DNA of 64,000 bases from a virus (IMGVR_UViG_3300021438_000011:1-64000), one strand, 5' to 3'. Positions 33,129 through 41,817 are shown, numbered from the stretch's first letter. Translations and numbers: made by a program. The notes: generated by a model not told the origin, from the sequence alone.

Positions 33129-34745
33129 ATGAACTTAGTAAAACCAGAGAGTATTACAACTACTGGTGCTATTACTAGAAGTACTATCGGTACTTATTTT
33201 GATAGCACAGGTATTATGCAGACAGCTGCTATCGATGCTGTACGTGTTAATTATGATCCATATACGAAAGAATTTTTAGGTGTATTAATTGAAAACGCCG
33301 CCACTAATCTAGTATTTCAATCTCAAGATTTTGATAACGCTTCTTGGTCTAAAACAAGGACAACTGTAACAGCAAATGCTACTACGGCTCCTGATAGTAC
33401 AGCTACCGCTGAAAAATTGATTGAAGATACTTCCGTTACAACTTCTCACTTTATTTCTCAAAACCAAACATTAACTGCTAATTTGTTCTATACAATGTCT
33501 GTTTATGCTAAGGCATCCGAACGATCTAGAATTGTCCTCAGAGTAGGTAATAGTGCTAATTGGACTACTGGTACCCCTTCTGTCGGTTTTAATCTTTCTA
33601 CTGGTACTTTATTTAGTGTATCAGGTGATAGCACAAGCTCAGGTACAATCCAACCTATTGGCAATGGATGGTATCGATGTTCTATCACTGCACAATTCGG
33701 TACAACAACTGCATCGGGGGGTTTAGTAATTAATCTGGATAATTCTACATCTATTAACTATACTGGAGATGGAACTTCAGGTGTTTATATTTGGGGTGCT
33801 CAGATTGAAACTGGTTCTCTTGCTAGTAGTTATATTAAAACTACTACTGCTGCTGTAACTCGTGCTGCAGATGTTATCACAGGTTCAGGTCTAGTCTATA
33901 CTAATGTTACAAACGCCTATGCAGAATGGTCTTCTGGTACAACATATGCACTAGGTACGTCTGTTTCATATGGTATTTATGGTACATATGTAAGCTTACA
34001 AAATAGTAACCTAAATCAAAATCCATTGACTGCTACAACGTATTGGGTTCGCTCAGGGCCAACTAATAAGATGGCAGCTTTTGATGATCAAATTAGTAGT
34101 GTATCCTCATCAGCCACTGACATTATTTTTGCAGTTACAGCGTCATCAATTGATACTGTGGCACTCTTAAATGTAAATGGTAGTCGGACTGCTATAGCTG
34201 TGGCAGATGCAAGCTTAAAAACTCCGATCTATCATAATACTCAACAACTTACCGGTGGTGATTCTGTTGACTGGTACGGTTATTTCTTCTATGATGCAGA
34301 TACTGTTAGAACTACAAGTATTTATCTAGATATTCCTACAGCATCTAATGTATTAATTTCAGTAAAAGTATCCGGTGTTGGTACAACTAGTATTGGTACA
34401 TTTGTAACAGGTGTGTTAAAGAATCTAGGTAATACTCAATACGGTGTTAGTGCAGGTATTATTGACTATTCAAGAAAAGATACGGATGAATTTGGTAATG
34501 TAACTTTCATTAAACGAAATTACAGCAAGCGTATTAATGCCAGTGTTACTCTGACCAATGCTAACTTAAATAAAGTACAACGTATTTTATATCAATTAAG
34601 AGCTACACCTGTTCTTTGGCTTGCAAGTACAGACATTCAATTTGAAGAGCCATTAATTACTTATGGTTTCTATCGTGATTTCTCAACTGAGATATCTTAC
34701 CCAACGCACTCTATCTGTAATCTACAGATCGAAGGTCTAATTTAA
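33129..34745 (+). CDS. tail structural protein with carbohydrate-binding-like domains
   Basis: The 538-residue protein carries a jelly-roll region at about 50-240 (LVFQSQDFDNASWSKTRTTV and YRCSITAQFG, IWGAQIETGS), a pattern common in phage tail proteins that bind carbohydrate. A segment WSSGTTYALGTSVSYG near 265-280 recurs at 34758 as WVSGTTYANGAVVW, a small adaptor or binding module. The C-terminal 200 residues form another beta domain. Probably part of the distal tail or a side fibre. Confidence 0.65.
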   Translation: MNLVKPESITTTGAITRSTIGTYFDSTGIMQTAAIDAVRVNYDPYTKEFLGVLIENAATNLVFQSQDFDNASWSKTRTTVTANATTAPDSTATAEKLIEDTSVTTSHFISQNQTLTANLFYTMSVYAKASERSRIVLRVGNSANWTTGTPSVGFNLSTGTLFSVSGDSTSSGTIQPIGNGWYRCSITAQFGTTTASGGLVINLDNSTSINYTGDGTSGVYIWGAQIETGSLASSYIKTTTAAVTRAADVITGSGLVYTNVTNAYAEWSSGTTYALGTSVSYGIYGTYVSLQNSNLNQNPLTATTYWVRSGPTNKMAAFDDQISSVSSSATDIIFAVTASSIDTVALLNVNGSRTAIAVADASLKTPIYHNTQQLTGGDSVDWYGYFFYDADTVRTTSIYLDIPTASNVLISVKVSGVGTTSIGTFVTGVLKNLGNTQYGVSAGIIDYSRKDTDEFGNVTFIKRNYSKRINASVTLTNANLNKVQRILYQLRATPVLWLASTDIQFEEPLITYGFYRDFSTEISYPTHSICNLQIEGLI

Positions 34746-34757
34746 TAAGGAAATATT

Positions 34758-35756
34758 ATGGCTATTACAGCTTTACCAACGCCACCAAGTCGGCAAGACC
34801 CTACGAACTTTAATGATAGGGCTGATGCGTTTCTAGGTGCGTTACCAGTTTTTGCAACAGAAGCAAACACTCTTCAAACCAATGTAAATACAAGCGAAAG
34901 TAATGCAGTTGCTGCTGCTGCCGCTGTTTTTGCTGCAACTAATATCGTAAAATGGGTTAGTGGAACAACCTACGCAAACGGTGCTGTTGTTTGGAGTCCC
35001 ATCAATGGTCTATCTTATCGTAGAATTACAGCCTCTGGTTCTGGTACGACCGATCCTAGTTTAGATACTACAAATTATTTACAAATTAATGGCACAGGTA
35101 ATGTTTCTACAGTAGGTGATCAATCTATCGCAGGAACAAAAACTTTTACAAGTACGATTGTAGGAAATATCTCTGGAAATTCTGGTACAACAACCCTTGC
35201 AGTAAAGGCATCTACAGTTTCTTCTGGCGGTGGTAATGGAACAGCAATTCAATTCACTTGGTCAGGTCTTGGTGGACAACCTACATGGCTTTTTGGTGGC
35301 GATACCCCCGGTAATGTTAATGTATATAATCCAAGTAATTTCAGCGTAAATTATGCAAACTCATCAGGGGAATTAGTTCAAAACCAATATGCAGGGCCTT
35401 ACTACTACACACTTGCGAATACTAATGGCAGTAAAGTTGTTGGAACCGGTTTTACAAAAGTTGGTGGTCGAATTAGAGTATCTATCGCTGGCTCCGTTAG
35501 AATTAAACTAGTAGGTGGTTTTGATCCTTATGGTTGGTCTGGTTATTTCAAAATCTATCGAAACGGTGTTGCTATAACTGGTGACTTATATTCAAATCCG
35601 GAGCTTACTTGGGAGGGAGACTTTTCTTGCGGTATTGGAGACACATTTGAGGTTTATGCTAGGACCACTAACTATACAAACACGGTTAATGTGATTCTTA
35701 GTCCGGGGTTTAGTGATGTGCATTACAGAGCACCAGCTGTCAGTTGGATCTATTAA
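34758..35756 (+). CDS. tail fibre protein
   Basis: The 332-residue protein opens ALPTPPSRQDPTNFNDRADA and FLGALP, a well-known N-terminal pattern of phage fibres. A segment WVSGTTYANGAVVW follows, then fibre motifs STVGDQSIAGTKTFTS, and a C-terminal beta-rich tip from about 200. Likely receptor-contacting. Confidence 0.75.
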   Translation: MAITALPTPPSRQDPTNFNDRADAFLGALPVFATEANTLQTNVNTSESNAVAAAAAVFAATNIVKWVSGTTYANGAVVWSPINGLSYRRITASGSGTTDPSLDTTNYLQINGTGNVSTVGDQSIAGTKTFTSTIVGNISGNSGTTTLAVKASTVSSGGGNGTAIQFTWSGLGGQPTWLFGGDTPGNVNVYNPSNFSVNYANSSGELVQNQYAGPYYYTLANTNGSKVVGTGFTKVGGRIRVSIAGSVRIKLVGGFDPYGWSGYFKIYRNGVAITGDLYSNPELTWEGDFSCGIGDTFEVYARTTNYTNTVNVILSPGFSDVHYRAPAVSWIY

Positions 35757-35768
35757 TAAGGAATATTA

Positions 35769-35999
35769 ATGTATAAAGTAAGTATTAATGCGGACAATGA
35801 GATTGTCTGTTTATATGATGACGCTATTTATTTAGATGAGGGCGTAGAAGTATATCCAATATCTAATGAAGATTTCGATAAAATTTGGAAGAGTGGTTAT
35901 AATTCCGATTGGGTTTATTCTAACGGTTCAGTAGAATATAAACCAAAAGTTAAGATTCCAGTTAAAGTAAAACAACAACTACCGGTGGAGATTCTATGA
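35769..35999 (+). CDS. hypothetical fibre-associated protein (76 aa)
   Basis: The 76-residue acidic protein (DEGVEVYPISNEDFDKIWKS) resembles the N-terminal half of small fibre chaperones. It is followed with a 4-base overlap by the cupin-like gene. No firm family. Confidence 0.55.
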   Translation: MYKVSINADNEIVCLYDDAIYLDEGVEVYPISNEDFDKIWKSGYNSDWVYSNGSVEYKPKVKIPVKVKQQLPVEIL

Positions 36000-36346
36000 A
36001 CCAACCAAATATTTCTGTAGGATGTGTTGCTAATCTATACTCAAGAATGATGCATTTTGAAAAAGAAGGCGATATTGAAATAGGGCACACTCATCAGTTT
36101 GATCATTTAACGCTCTTAGCTAAAGGACGTTTAAAAGTCACAGTAGAGGGTAAAGAGACTATTTTTACCGCACCACAGATGATTTATATTAAAGCAGATA
36201 AAGTTCACGAGCTTGTTGCTCTAGTTGATCAAACTGTTGCATATTGTATCCACGCATTAAGAGATAAAAATGACGATATTCTCGATCCAACTATGATTCC
36301 TGATGGAGTTGATCCACTAACTTTAGCAGGGCCAATCTGTAATTAA
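35996..36346 (+). CDS. cupin-fold protein
   Basis: The 116-residue protein has GHTHQFDHLTLLAKGRLKV at about 28-46 and YIKADKVHELVAL near 67-79, which are the two cupin motifs with His, His and His metal ligands. Single-domain cupins in fibre operons may modify or bind sugars, or stabilise a fibre. The substrate is not predictable. ATGA overlaps the previous stop. Confidence 0.75.
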   Translation: MNQPNISVGCVANLYSRMMHFEKEGDIEIGHTHQFDHLTLLAKGRLKVTVEGKETIFTAPQMIYIKADKVHELVALVDQTVAYCIHALRDKNDDILDPTMIPDGVDPLTLAGPICN

Positions 36347-36349
36347 ACC

Positions 36350-36378
36350 TTGATTTCTATCGAAGTTAATGATATAAT
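36350..36378 (+). promoter_or_regulatory. extended -10 sigma70 promoter for lysis genes
   Basis: TTGATT (36350-36355), 17-base spacer, TATAAT (36373-36378), with TGA before the -10. The predicted start near 36385 is about 11 bases before a strong hairpin. Confidence 0.8.
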
Positions 36379-36395
36379 AGTAGTTATCGCAATAG

Positions 36396-36424
36396 GCCAC
36401 CTTCGGGTGGCTTATTTTTATTTG
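36396..36424 (+). terminator. terminator-like hairpin immediately after lysis promoter
   Basis: GCCACC (36396-36401) pairs with GGTGGC (36406-36411) around a UUCG loop, followed by TTATTTTTATTT. It separates the 36350 promoter from the lysis genes. The near-identical hairpin GCCAC-UUCG-GTGGC occurs on the other strand at 39552-39565. Confidence 0.8.
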
Positions 36425-36449
36425 TAATTTAGAGAGTGGAAGACGTAGT

Positions 36450-36677
36450 ATGCCAGAACAGATTGAACACCGTGTTATTAAACTTGAATTAAAAGTTGAA
36501 GATCATGCAGAAGAATTGAAGAAACTTCAGGATATCTCTACTGACCTTCGCAATTCTCTCACAGGTATAGAAAAGACATTAAACCAGATTAAGTATCTAG
36601 CAATGGGTGCGGTATTAGTAGTACTAACTCAGTCAATGGGTATTACTAATGTATTAAAAATGATTGTAGGCTTGTAA
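36450..36677 (+). CDS. XhlA-like coiled-coil membrane protein, lysis cassette
   Basis: The 75-residue protein has a charged coiled coil (about 5-48) and one C-terminal membrane helix (YLAMGAVLVVLTQSMG). This is the layout of hemolysin XhlA-type phage proteins that act with holins. It is the first gene of the lysis cassette and touches the next gene. Confidence 0.7.
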   Translation: MPEQIEHRVIKLELKVEDHAEELKKLQDISTDLRNSLTGIEKTLNQIKYLAMGAVLVVLTQSMGITNVLKMIVGL

Positions 36678-36883
36678 TGAAACTCTACAGTAACTGGAAA
36701 GATATCGTTAAGAAAGCATGGAGTATCAAGTTCATTATTCTAGCAGGTATTCTATCTGCATCAGAGGTTGTTCTTCCACTATACTTTGATTATTTCGATA
36801 GAGGTACATTTGCAGCCTTAACTTTCGTATCAGTTACTGCTGCTTTTATTGCTCGTATCGTGGCTCAGAAAGACATAGAATGA
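36677..36883 (+). CDS. holin
   Basis: The 68-residue protein has two membrane helices (about 16-36 and 45-62) joined by a short turn, typical of class II holins. The N-terminus is basic and the C-terminus ends AQKDIE. It overlaps the endolysin gene by 4 bases and would time membrane opening. Confidence 0.75.
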   Translation: MKLYSNWKDIVKKAWSIKFIILAGILSASEVVLPLYFDYFDRGTFAALTFVSVTAAFIARIVAQKDIE

Positions 36884-37359
36884 AAATTAAAATTAGAACA
36901 TTAGCTGCCGGTTTAGTACTATCTTCTGGTGGTCTAATTACAATTGCTACAAATGAGGGATACCGAGATAATGCTTACATTCCAGTACCCGGAGATGTGG
37001 CTACAATCGGTTTTGGAGAGACAATTAACCCTGATGGTACTCGGGTACTACTAGGTCAAAGAACAACGCCAGAAAAGGCTTTAAAGCGCCTTGGTGAGCA
37101 TGTCGAAGTATACGAGGAAGCTGTGAGAACTTGCGCTCCTGTTCCTATGTACCAATATGAGTTTGATGCCTACGTATCTCTTAGTTATAATATTGGAACA
37201 AATGCATTCTGCAAATCAACTATAATTACAAAGTTAAAACTTTATGATTATGCTGCAGCTTGTAAAGAGATTCTAAAGTGGGATAAATTCAAAGGCAGGG
37301 CATTACCCGGACTGACTAAACGCAGAACAGAAGAATACAAAATCTGCATAGGAGAGTAA
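36880..37359 (+). CDS. SAR endolysin, lysozyme (GH24 type)
   Basis: The 159-residue protein has an N-terminal weakly hydrophobic segment (LAAGLVLSSGGLITIAT, about 8-24) that fits a signal-arrest-release anchor. The lysozyme core follows with Glu26 (NEGYRDNAYIPVPGDVATIG), Asp39 and Thr42 in the GD-x-x-T-I-G-F-G pattern. It cleaves peptidoglycan after release from the membrane. Several Cys residues (96, 117, 149 area) may form disulfides. Confidence 0.88.
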   Translation: MKIKIRTLAAGLVLSSGGLITIATNEGYRDNAYIPVPGDVATIGFGETINPDGTRVLLGQRTTPEKALKRLGEHVEVYEEAVRTCAPVPMYQYEFDAYVSLSYNIGTNAFCKSTIITKLKLYDYAAACKEILKWDKFKGRALPGLTKRRTEEYKICIGE

Positions 37360-37360
37360 G

Positions 37361-37855
37361 ATGCAAACAATGCTATCTGTACGTTGGATTGTCATTATCA
37401 GTATCATTATTGGTGCTTTCTTTTGGCATAAGTATGAAGTTAAAGTAGCTGTCAATGAATATGCCGTTACTCAACAAATAAAGTACAATAAAGAATTAAC
37501 AAAATTAACTGAAGCTAATCTAAAAGTTCAAAGTGCATTAGAAACTAAAGTTAAAGTACTACAGGAGAATAAGGATGCTGAAATCAAAACTATTAATGCT
37601 CGTTATGCTTCTATCATTGCAAGCTTGCAGTACCGTCCAAGCCGACAAGAGTCTCAAGGTAATAGCTCCAACAGTACCAGCAATCCAGAAAGCCCCAAAG
37701 GAACTACTGGAGCAGGACTATATAAAGAAGATGGAACTTTTCTTGCAGGGTACGCTCGTGATACCGAAAGACTTAAAACAGAACTAATCCAGTGCTATAA
37801 GCAATACGATGATGTTCAAACTACCGTTAATAACTTTGTTCTAAAATACAAATAA
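37361..37855 (+). CDS. i-spanin (Rz-like)
   Basis: The 164-residue protein has one N-terminal membrane helix (RWIVIISIIIGAFFW, about 8-22) followed by a periplasmic coiled coil. An o-spanin gene is nested inside it in another frame. Spanins fuse inner and outer membranes, which implies a Gram-negative host. Confidence 0.85.
   Translation: MQTMLSVRWIVIISIIIGAFFWHKYEVKVAVNEYAVTQQIKYNKELTKLTEANLKVQSALETKVKVLQENKDAEIKTINARYASIIASLQYRPSRQESQGNSSNSTSNPESPKGTTGAGLYKEDGTFLAGYARDTERLKTELIQCYKQYDDVQTTVNNFVLKYK
37575..37787 (+). CDS. o-spanin lipoprotein (Rz1-like), nested in Rz-like gene
   Basis: The 70-residue frame lies wholly inside the i-spanin gene in another frame. It has a signal peptide ending in a lipobox LQAC with Cys18, then a Pro-rich stretch. 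AGGAG precedes the ATG by 5 bases. Nested Rz1 genes are typical of coliphage-like lysis cassettes. Confidence 0.85.
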   Translation: MLKSKLLMLVMLLSLQACSTVQADKSLKVIAPTVPAIQKAPKELLEQDYIKKMELFLQGTLVIPKDLKQN

Positions 37856-37896
37856 GAAAACCGGGATATCCTTTACAGGACTCCCGGCTTTTTTAC
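37855..37896. terminator. bidirectional terminator between convergent operons
   Basis: CCGGGA (37861-37866) pairs with TCCCGG (37882-37887), with a T run after it on the plus strand (37889-37894) and an A-rich tract before it that gives a U run on the minus strand. It separates the rightward lysis genes from the leftward metabolism genes. Confidence 0.85.
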
Positions 37897-37903
37897 GTCT
37901 GTA

Positions 37904-38146
37904 TTATTTTACAAACTCTTCTAATTGTTTAGCTGTCATAGAACCAGTGTGGCGTTTTACCACCTGCATATCTTCCATGAGCAATACCGTAGGTACACCT
38001 CGAATTGCATACTCTGCAGCAGATAGTGGATCGCTGTCAATATCAATTGTACTGATAGGAATACCAAGATCAGTAACTGATAGTACTTTTTTCAACTGTT
38101 GGCAAGGATTACACCATGTGGCGCTATAGATTACTAGATTTTTCAT
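37904..38146 (-). CDS. thioredoxin/glutaredoxin-like protein
   Basis: The 80-residue protein has the redox motif WCNPC at residues 11-15 and the cis-proline RGVPTVLL near 48-56. It probably reduces the phage ribonucleotide reductase encoded upstream in the same operon. The start overlaps the endonuclease gene by 23 bases, and AAAGGAAC precedes it. Confidence 0.88.
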   Translation of the reverse strand: MKNLVIYSATWCNPCQQLKKVLSVTDLGIPISTIDIDSDPLSAAEYAIRGVPTVLLMEDMQVVKRHTGSMTAKQLEEFVK

Positions 38147-38573
38147 TTTGTTCCTTTAAATATTTAATTGCATTTGTTAATATATCTATATCATCTTTTG
38201 CCATACCTAACATCGAATTGCACGATCTACATAAAAGACCTCGAACTATGTTTGTGGTATGACAATGATCTACATACAAATATCCGTGAGTATTTTCATC
38301 TTGGTGTGTATGGCAAATTTTGCAACAAAAGTTTTGCTCTGTAAGCATTGCCAAATACTGTTCTTTCGTTAGGTTATATTTATTGCCAATCATCCACCAT
38401 CGATTCGAATCTGCCTTTTTATCTTTATTAGCAAGATGCCACTTATCGTTGTAGAGTTTTTGACAAGCTTTACATCCAGCTTTCTTTCCGTCTTTTGAGT
38501 GTTTGTAGTTTGAAAATTCACTGAGTGGTTTTATCTCGCTACACCTACTGCACTTCTTACTTAGCCCACACAT
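38124..38573 (-). CDS. endonuclease VII-type HNH nuclease after nrdB
   Basis: From ATG 38573 the protein is 149 residues with two N-terminal CxxC pairs (CSRCSE, CKACQK) and the core CKICHTHQ, YVDHCHTTNIVRGLLCRSCN near 85-120, typical of recombination endonuclease VII-like HNH proteins. A GTG at 38585 is also possible. It overlaps the nrdB 3' end by 17 bases and thioredoxin by 23, consistent with a free-standing homing endonuclease inserted between them. Confidence 0.8.
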   Translation of the reverse strand: MCGLSKKCSRCSEIKPLSEFSNYKHSKDGKKAGCKACQKLYNDKWHLANKDKKADSNRWWMIGNKYNLTKEQYLAMLTEQNFCCKICHTHQDENTHGYLYVDHCHTTNIVRGLLCRSCNSMLGMAKDDIDILTNAIKYLKEQNEKSSNL

Positions 38574-39528
38574 CTTGCCAGTCACCCGTTAAAGCGCCTT
38601 TAGCGTAATCAGTAACTCGTTGCTCAAAGAAATTACTGTGTGTAGTCCCAAGCATTCCATCAACCCAAGGTAACGGATTCTTTTTGATCTTAAAAATACC
38701 CTTTAGTCCTAATGCAATTAATCTGCGATCTGCAATATACCGAATGTATTCTTTGACTTCTTCTTTAGTCAAACCTTGCATTTCATTTACACCGAAAGCT
38801 AAGTCAATAAATTTATCTTCAAGATCAACCATTGTTTGAGCAATAGTATACAACTGAGACTTTAATTCGTCATTCCAGATATGTTTATTCTCTTTAACAA
38901 ACTCTCTGAATAGCTTAATCATGCTTTCTGTATGTAGTGATTCATCCACTTGACTCCAAGCAATGATCTGACCCATGCCTTTCATTTTACCAAAGCGGGT
39001 AAAGTTTAGTAGCATTACGAATGAACTAAACAGTTGCATACCTTCTGTGAAAGCGCTGAATACAGCAACTTGTTGAGCCACTGAGTTTTCATCTTGAACA
39101 ATGAAAGATTCGATATAGTCGTGTTTAGCTTTCATTTCTTCATACTGCAGGAACTCGTTGTAGGTTGTTTCAGGCATACCTAGCGTTTCAATCAAGTGCG
39201 AATAAGCAGCTACGTGAATAGCTTCTCGTGCAGCAAAACTTGAAAGCATCATCCGCACTTCTGGAGCTGGAAAATTTGGCAAATAGTTATTAACATAAGC
39301 CCCTGCCACATCAATATCCCCTTGAGTAAAGAAACGAAAGATATGCGTCAGAAACTGTTTTTCACCCTCTGTTAACTTATTCTTCCAATCGTTAATATCT
39401 TCAATCATTGGAACTTCGGTGTGCAACCAATGCATCTTTTCAGACATTAGAAATGCATCATAAGCCCAAGGATAGCTAAATGGTTTAAAATAATTACGTT
39501 GATCTGTCAGTTTTAATTTTGTTTTCAT
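38557..39528 (-). CDS. nrdB: ribonucleotide reductase small subunit, class Ia-like
   Basis: The 323-residue ferritin-like protein holds iron-ligand segments EKQFLTHIFRFF, REAIHVAAYSHLIE near 96-110 and ESLHTESMIKLF near 195-206. It makes the tyrosyl or metal cofactor for reduction of ribonucleotides to deoxyribonucleotides with NrdA encoded upstream. AAAGGACA precedes the ATG. Its promoter overlaps the nrdA stop. Confidence 0.92.
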   Translation of the reverse strand: MKTKLKLTDQRNYFKPFSYPWAYDAFLMSEKMHWLHTEVPMIEDINDWKNKLTEGEKQFLTHIFRFFTQGDIDVAGAYVNNYLPNFPAPEVRMMLSSFAAREAIHVAAYSHLIETLGMPETTYNEFLQYEEMKAKHDYIESFIVQDENSVAQQVAVFSAFTEGMQLFSSFVMLLNFTRFGKMKGMGQIIAWSQVDESLHTESMIKLFREFVKENKHIWNDELKSQLYTIAQTMVDLEDKFIDLAFGVNEMQGLTKEEVKEYIRYIADRRLIALGLKGIFKIKKNPLPWVDGMLGTTHSNFFEQRVTDYAKGALTGDWQDVWAK

Positions 39529-39537
39529 TTTGTCCTT

Positions 39538-39565
39538 TAAATAAATAAGAAGCCACCGAAGTGGC
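39538..39565 (-). terminator. terminator-like hairpin between nrdA and nrdB, just after promoter
   Basis: On the minus strand GCCAC pairs with GTGGC around a UUCG loop (plus coordinates 39552-39565), followed by TTCTTATTTATTT. It lies between the promoter at 39570-39599 and nrdB, the same arrangement as at 36350-36424. Confidence 0.75.
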
Positions 39566-39569
39566 CTCT

Positions 39570-39599
39570 ATTATACATCAACCTTCACAAGCAATGCAA
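39570..39599 (-). promoter_or_regulatory. sigma70 promoter for nrdB inside the nrdA 3' end
   Basis: On the minus strand: TTGCAT (39599-39594), 18-base spacer, TATAAT (39575-39570). The -35 box lies within the last codons of nrdA. The start near 39563 is at the foot of the downstream hairpin. Confidence 0.65.
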
Positions 39600-41368
39600 G
39601 TTTCGTTGTTAACTAGTGCAATCATATCAATTTCATCTTCAATACGCTTACGTTCAACTTTTTGACCTACTTTATCAGCTTTTCTTAACTTCGCACTTCG
39701 GACATAGTACAAAGATTTTAAACCTTGCTTCCAAGCTTGAAAGTGAACGGCATGTAGATATTTAATATTTACATCCGGTCTGAAGAACAAATTAGTACTA
39801 ATCGCCTGATCTACAAATTGTTGTCTATCTGAACAGTGCTCAATAACCCAACGTTGATCAATTTCTGGTGCAGTTTTGAACACATCTTTAGTGTGATCTT
39901 CCATCCACTCTAAATGTTGTACAGAACCATCATTAGCAATAATACTTGCCCATGTATCATCATACCATGATTCATCCTTACCAATTGCAGTTTCTTTAAT
40001 GATCTTATCTAAAAATCTATTCTTATTTAGAAAAGCTCCAGAACTAGTGTCTTGTCTGTAAGCATTTGCAGAATATGGTTCAATACTTGGACTTGTATTG
40101 CCCATAATAATTGAACTTGATGCATTAGGAGCTACAGCCATCACATGACTACATCTCTTCATAATATTAAATTCTGCAGCATCAGGACATGCCCCACGCT
40201 CTGTAGCTAATTTAAAATTAGCAAAATCTAGTTCAGTACGAATGTGTTTAAACATCTGTTTGTTCAAGCTTTTAGCGATTGGACCTTCGAATGCAATATT
40301 CTTTTTCTGCAAGTAAGCATGAAAACCTAAAGCGCCTACACCTACACTTCTTTCACGTTGTGCGCTGTACTTTGCTCGTTTAATTTCATCTGGTGCATTT
40401 TGAATGAAATATTCGACAACATTGTCAAGCATTTCAAGAACATCTTGAAGGAATAATTTATCATTTTTCCATTCATCATAGTATTCCAAATTCACAGAAG
40501 ATAAGCAACAAACTGCAGTACGTTCTGCTGAAGTGGCTAATGAAATTTCACTGCATAAGTTGCTGCCATGATTTTTTAATCCAAGTGCTTTCTGATAATC
40601 AGGTAATCCTTCATTTGCACGATCAATAAACCAAAGATATGGTTCGCCAGTTTGCATGCGCAATTCTAATAGTTTCATCCATAAGGCTTTTGCAGATACA
40701 ACTTCAGTTACTTTACCACTGTGGGGTTGAATAAGTTCCCATGAATCGTCAAAGGTCGGATCAACCATGCATTTCTCAATAATCTGCATAAATTTATCAG
40801 GAATATTTACACCATGATTTAGATTCAATGTTCGCATATTCTGATCACCAGTTGGTTTACGCATTTCTAAGAACTGGATGATATCTGGATGACTAATGTC
40901 TAGATAGGCAGCGTAAGAACCCCTACGAGTAGTTCCTTGTTTATAAGCTAAACTAGAAGAATCATAGACTTTTAAATGCGGCATAACACCTGCAGATTTT
41001 TCATCGCAGCCACGAATTCCTACATGAACCCCTACACCACCGCCCATCATGGATAACCAATTAGTTTCTGATAGATTATTAACTAAGCCTTCGGATGTAT
41101 CATCCAGATAGTTTAGATAACAACTAATAGGTAATCCACGTTTATTTCGACCGAATGAAAGGATAGGCGTAGAATATGAAAGCCAGTGACCGGATGCATA
41201 GCCATATAATCGTTGGGCGTGTCCTTCGTTAGAAGCAAAAGATTTAGATACAAAAGCAAAGCGATCTTGAGGCGACACTTCATCCTCTTTCATATAAGAC
41301 TCTTTAAGACGTTTTAAACCTAACTCGTCAAATAGTGTATCTTTTGTGTAATCTTTTTTAATCTTCAT
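39578..41368 (-). CDS. nrdA: ribonucleotide reductase large subunit, no ATP cone
   Basis: At 596 residues it is shorter than cellular NrdA (about 760) because the N-terminal ATP cone is absent. The catalytic N-L-C-S-E is present with Asn270, Cys272 and Glu274; Cys83 and Cys287/288 fit the redox pair. The C-terminus ends CIACEG, the swinging CxxC reduced by thioredoxin. Loss of the cone should make the enzyme insensitive to dATP inhibition. TAATG overlaps the upstream gene. Confidence 0.92.
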   Translation of the reverse strand: MKIKKDYTKDTLFDELGLKRLKESYMKEDEVSPQDRFAFVSKSFASNEGHAQRLYGYASGHWLSYSTPILSFGRNKRGLPISCYLNYLDDTSEGLVNNLSETNWLSMMGGGVGVHVGIRGCDEKSAGVMPHLKVYDSSSLAYKQGTTRRGSYAAYLDISHPDIIQFLEMRKPTGDQNMRTLNLNHGVNIPDKFMQIIEKCMVDPTFDDSWELIQPHSGKVTEVVSAKALWMKLLELRMQTGEPYLWFIDRANEGLPDYQKALGLKNHGSNLCSEISLATSAERTAVCCLSSVNLEYYDEWKNDKLFLQDVLEMLDNVVEYFIQNAPDEIKRAKYSAQRERSVGVGALGFHAYLQKKNIAFEGPIAKSLNKQMFKHIRTELDFANFKLATERGACPDAAEFNIMKRCSHVMAVAPNASSSIIMGNTSPSIEPYSANAYRQDTSSGAFLNKNRFLDKIIKETAIGKDESWYDDTWASIIANDGSVQHLEWMEDHTKDVFKTAPEIDQRWVIEHCSDRQQFVDQAISTNLFFRPDVNIKYLHAVHFQAWKQGLKSLYYVRSAKLRKADKVGQKVERKRIEDEIDMIALVNNETCIACEG

Positions 41369-41787
41369 TATTCATCCTCTGTGATTGTATTGTATCGATC
41401 TCTAGCTTCCAAGATAGCTTGTGCATCTTCTGTTTCGTATCTTGCTCGATAGAGGTCTTCTGTTAATTTACTGCCACTTGCTTTATCAATTGCTGGTTTA
41501 CTTGCGTAACCACCATAAATCCAAGCTTCATCAATTCTCTCTTCACCTACCCATCGACTGCATACAACGATTTCATTTAAACGGTTTCTGTGCTGTAGAC
41601 CATCTTGGCGCTGATATGGTTTGCTGATATCCATACCTAGTGAATACAGAAAGCTTTTAAACTTAATCTCTTCGTTTTCAAACTCTGCTGAATAGTTTGG
41701 CATTACTTTAATGATTTCTGATTCAGAGATAATGCATAGTGCAACAATAGCACTTGGTCGAGGTGGGAACTTTAATTTTTTGTTCAT
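41368..41787 (-). CDS. hypothetical protein upstream of nrdA (139 aa)
   Basis: The 139-residue protein has no domain I recognise; it contains WVGEERIDEAWIYGGYAS near 80-97 and an acidic end. It is translationally coupled to nrdA (TAATG) and preceded by its own promoter, so it may relate to nucleotide metabolism. Confidence 0.7.
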   Translation of the reverse strand: MNKKLKFPPRPSAIVALCIISESEIIKVMPNYSAEFENEEIKFKSFLYSLGMDISKPYQRQDGLQHRNRLNEIVVCSRWVGEERIDEAWIYGGYASKPAIDKASGSKLTEDLYRARYETEDAQAILEARDRYNTITEDE

Positions 41788-41817
41788 ATACTACCTTTAA
41801 AAATTAAGAGAATAGTG

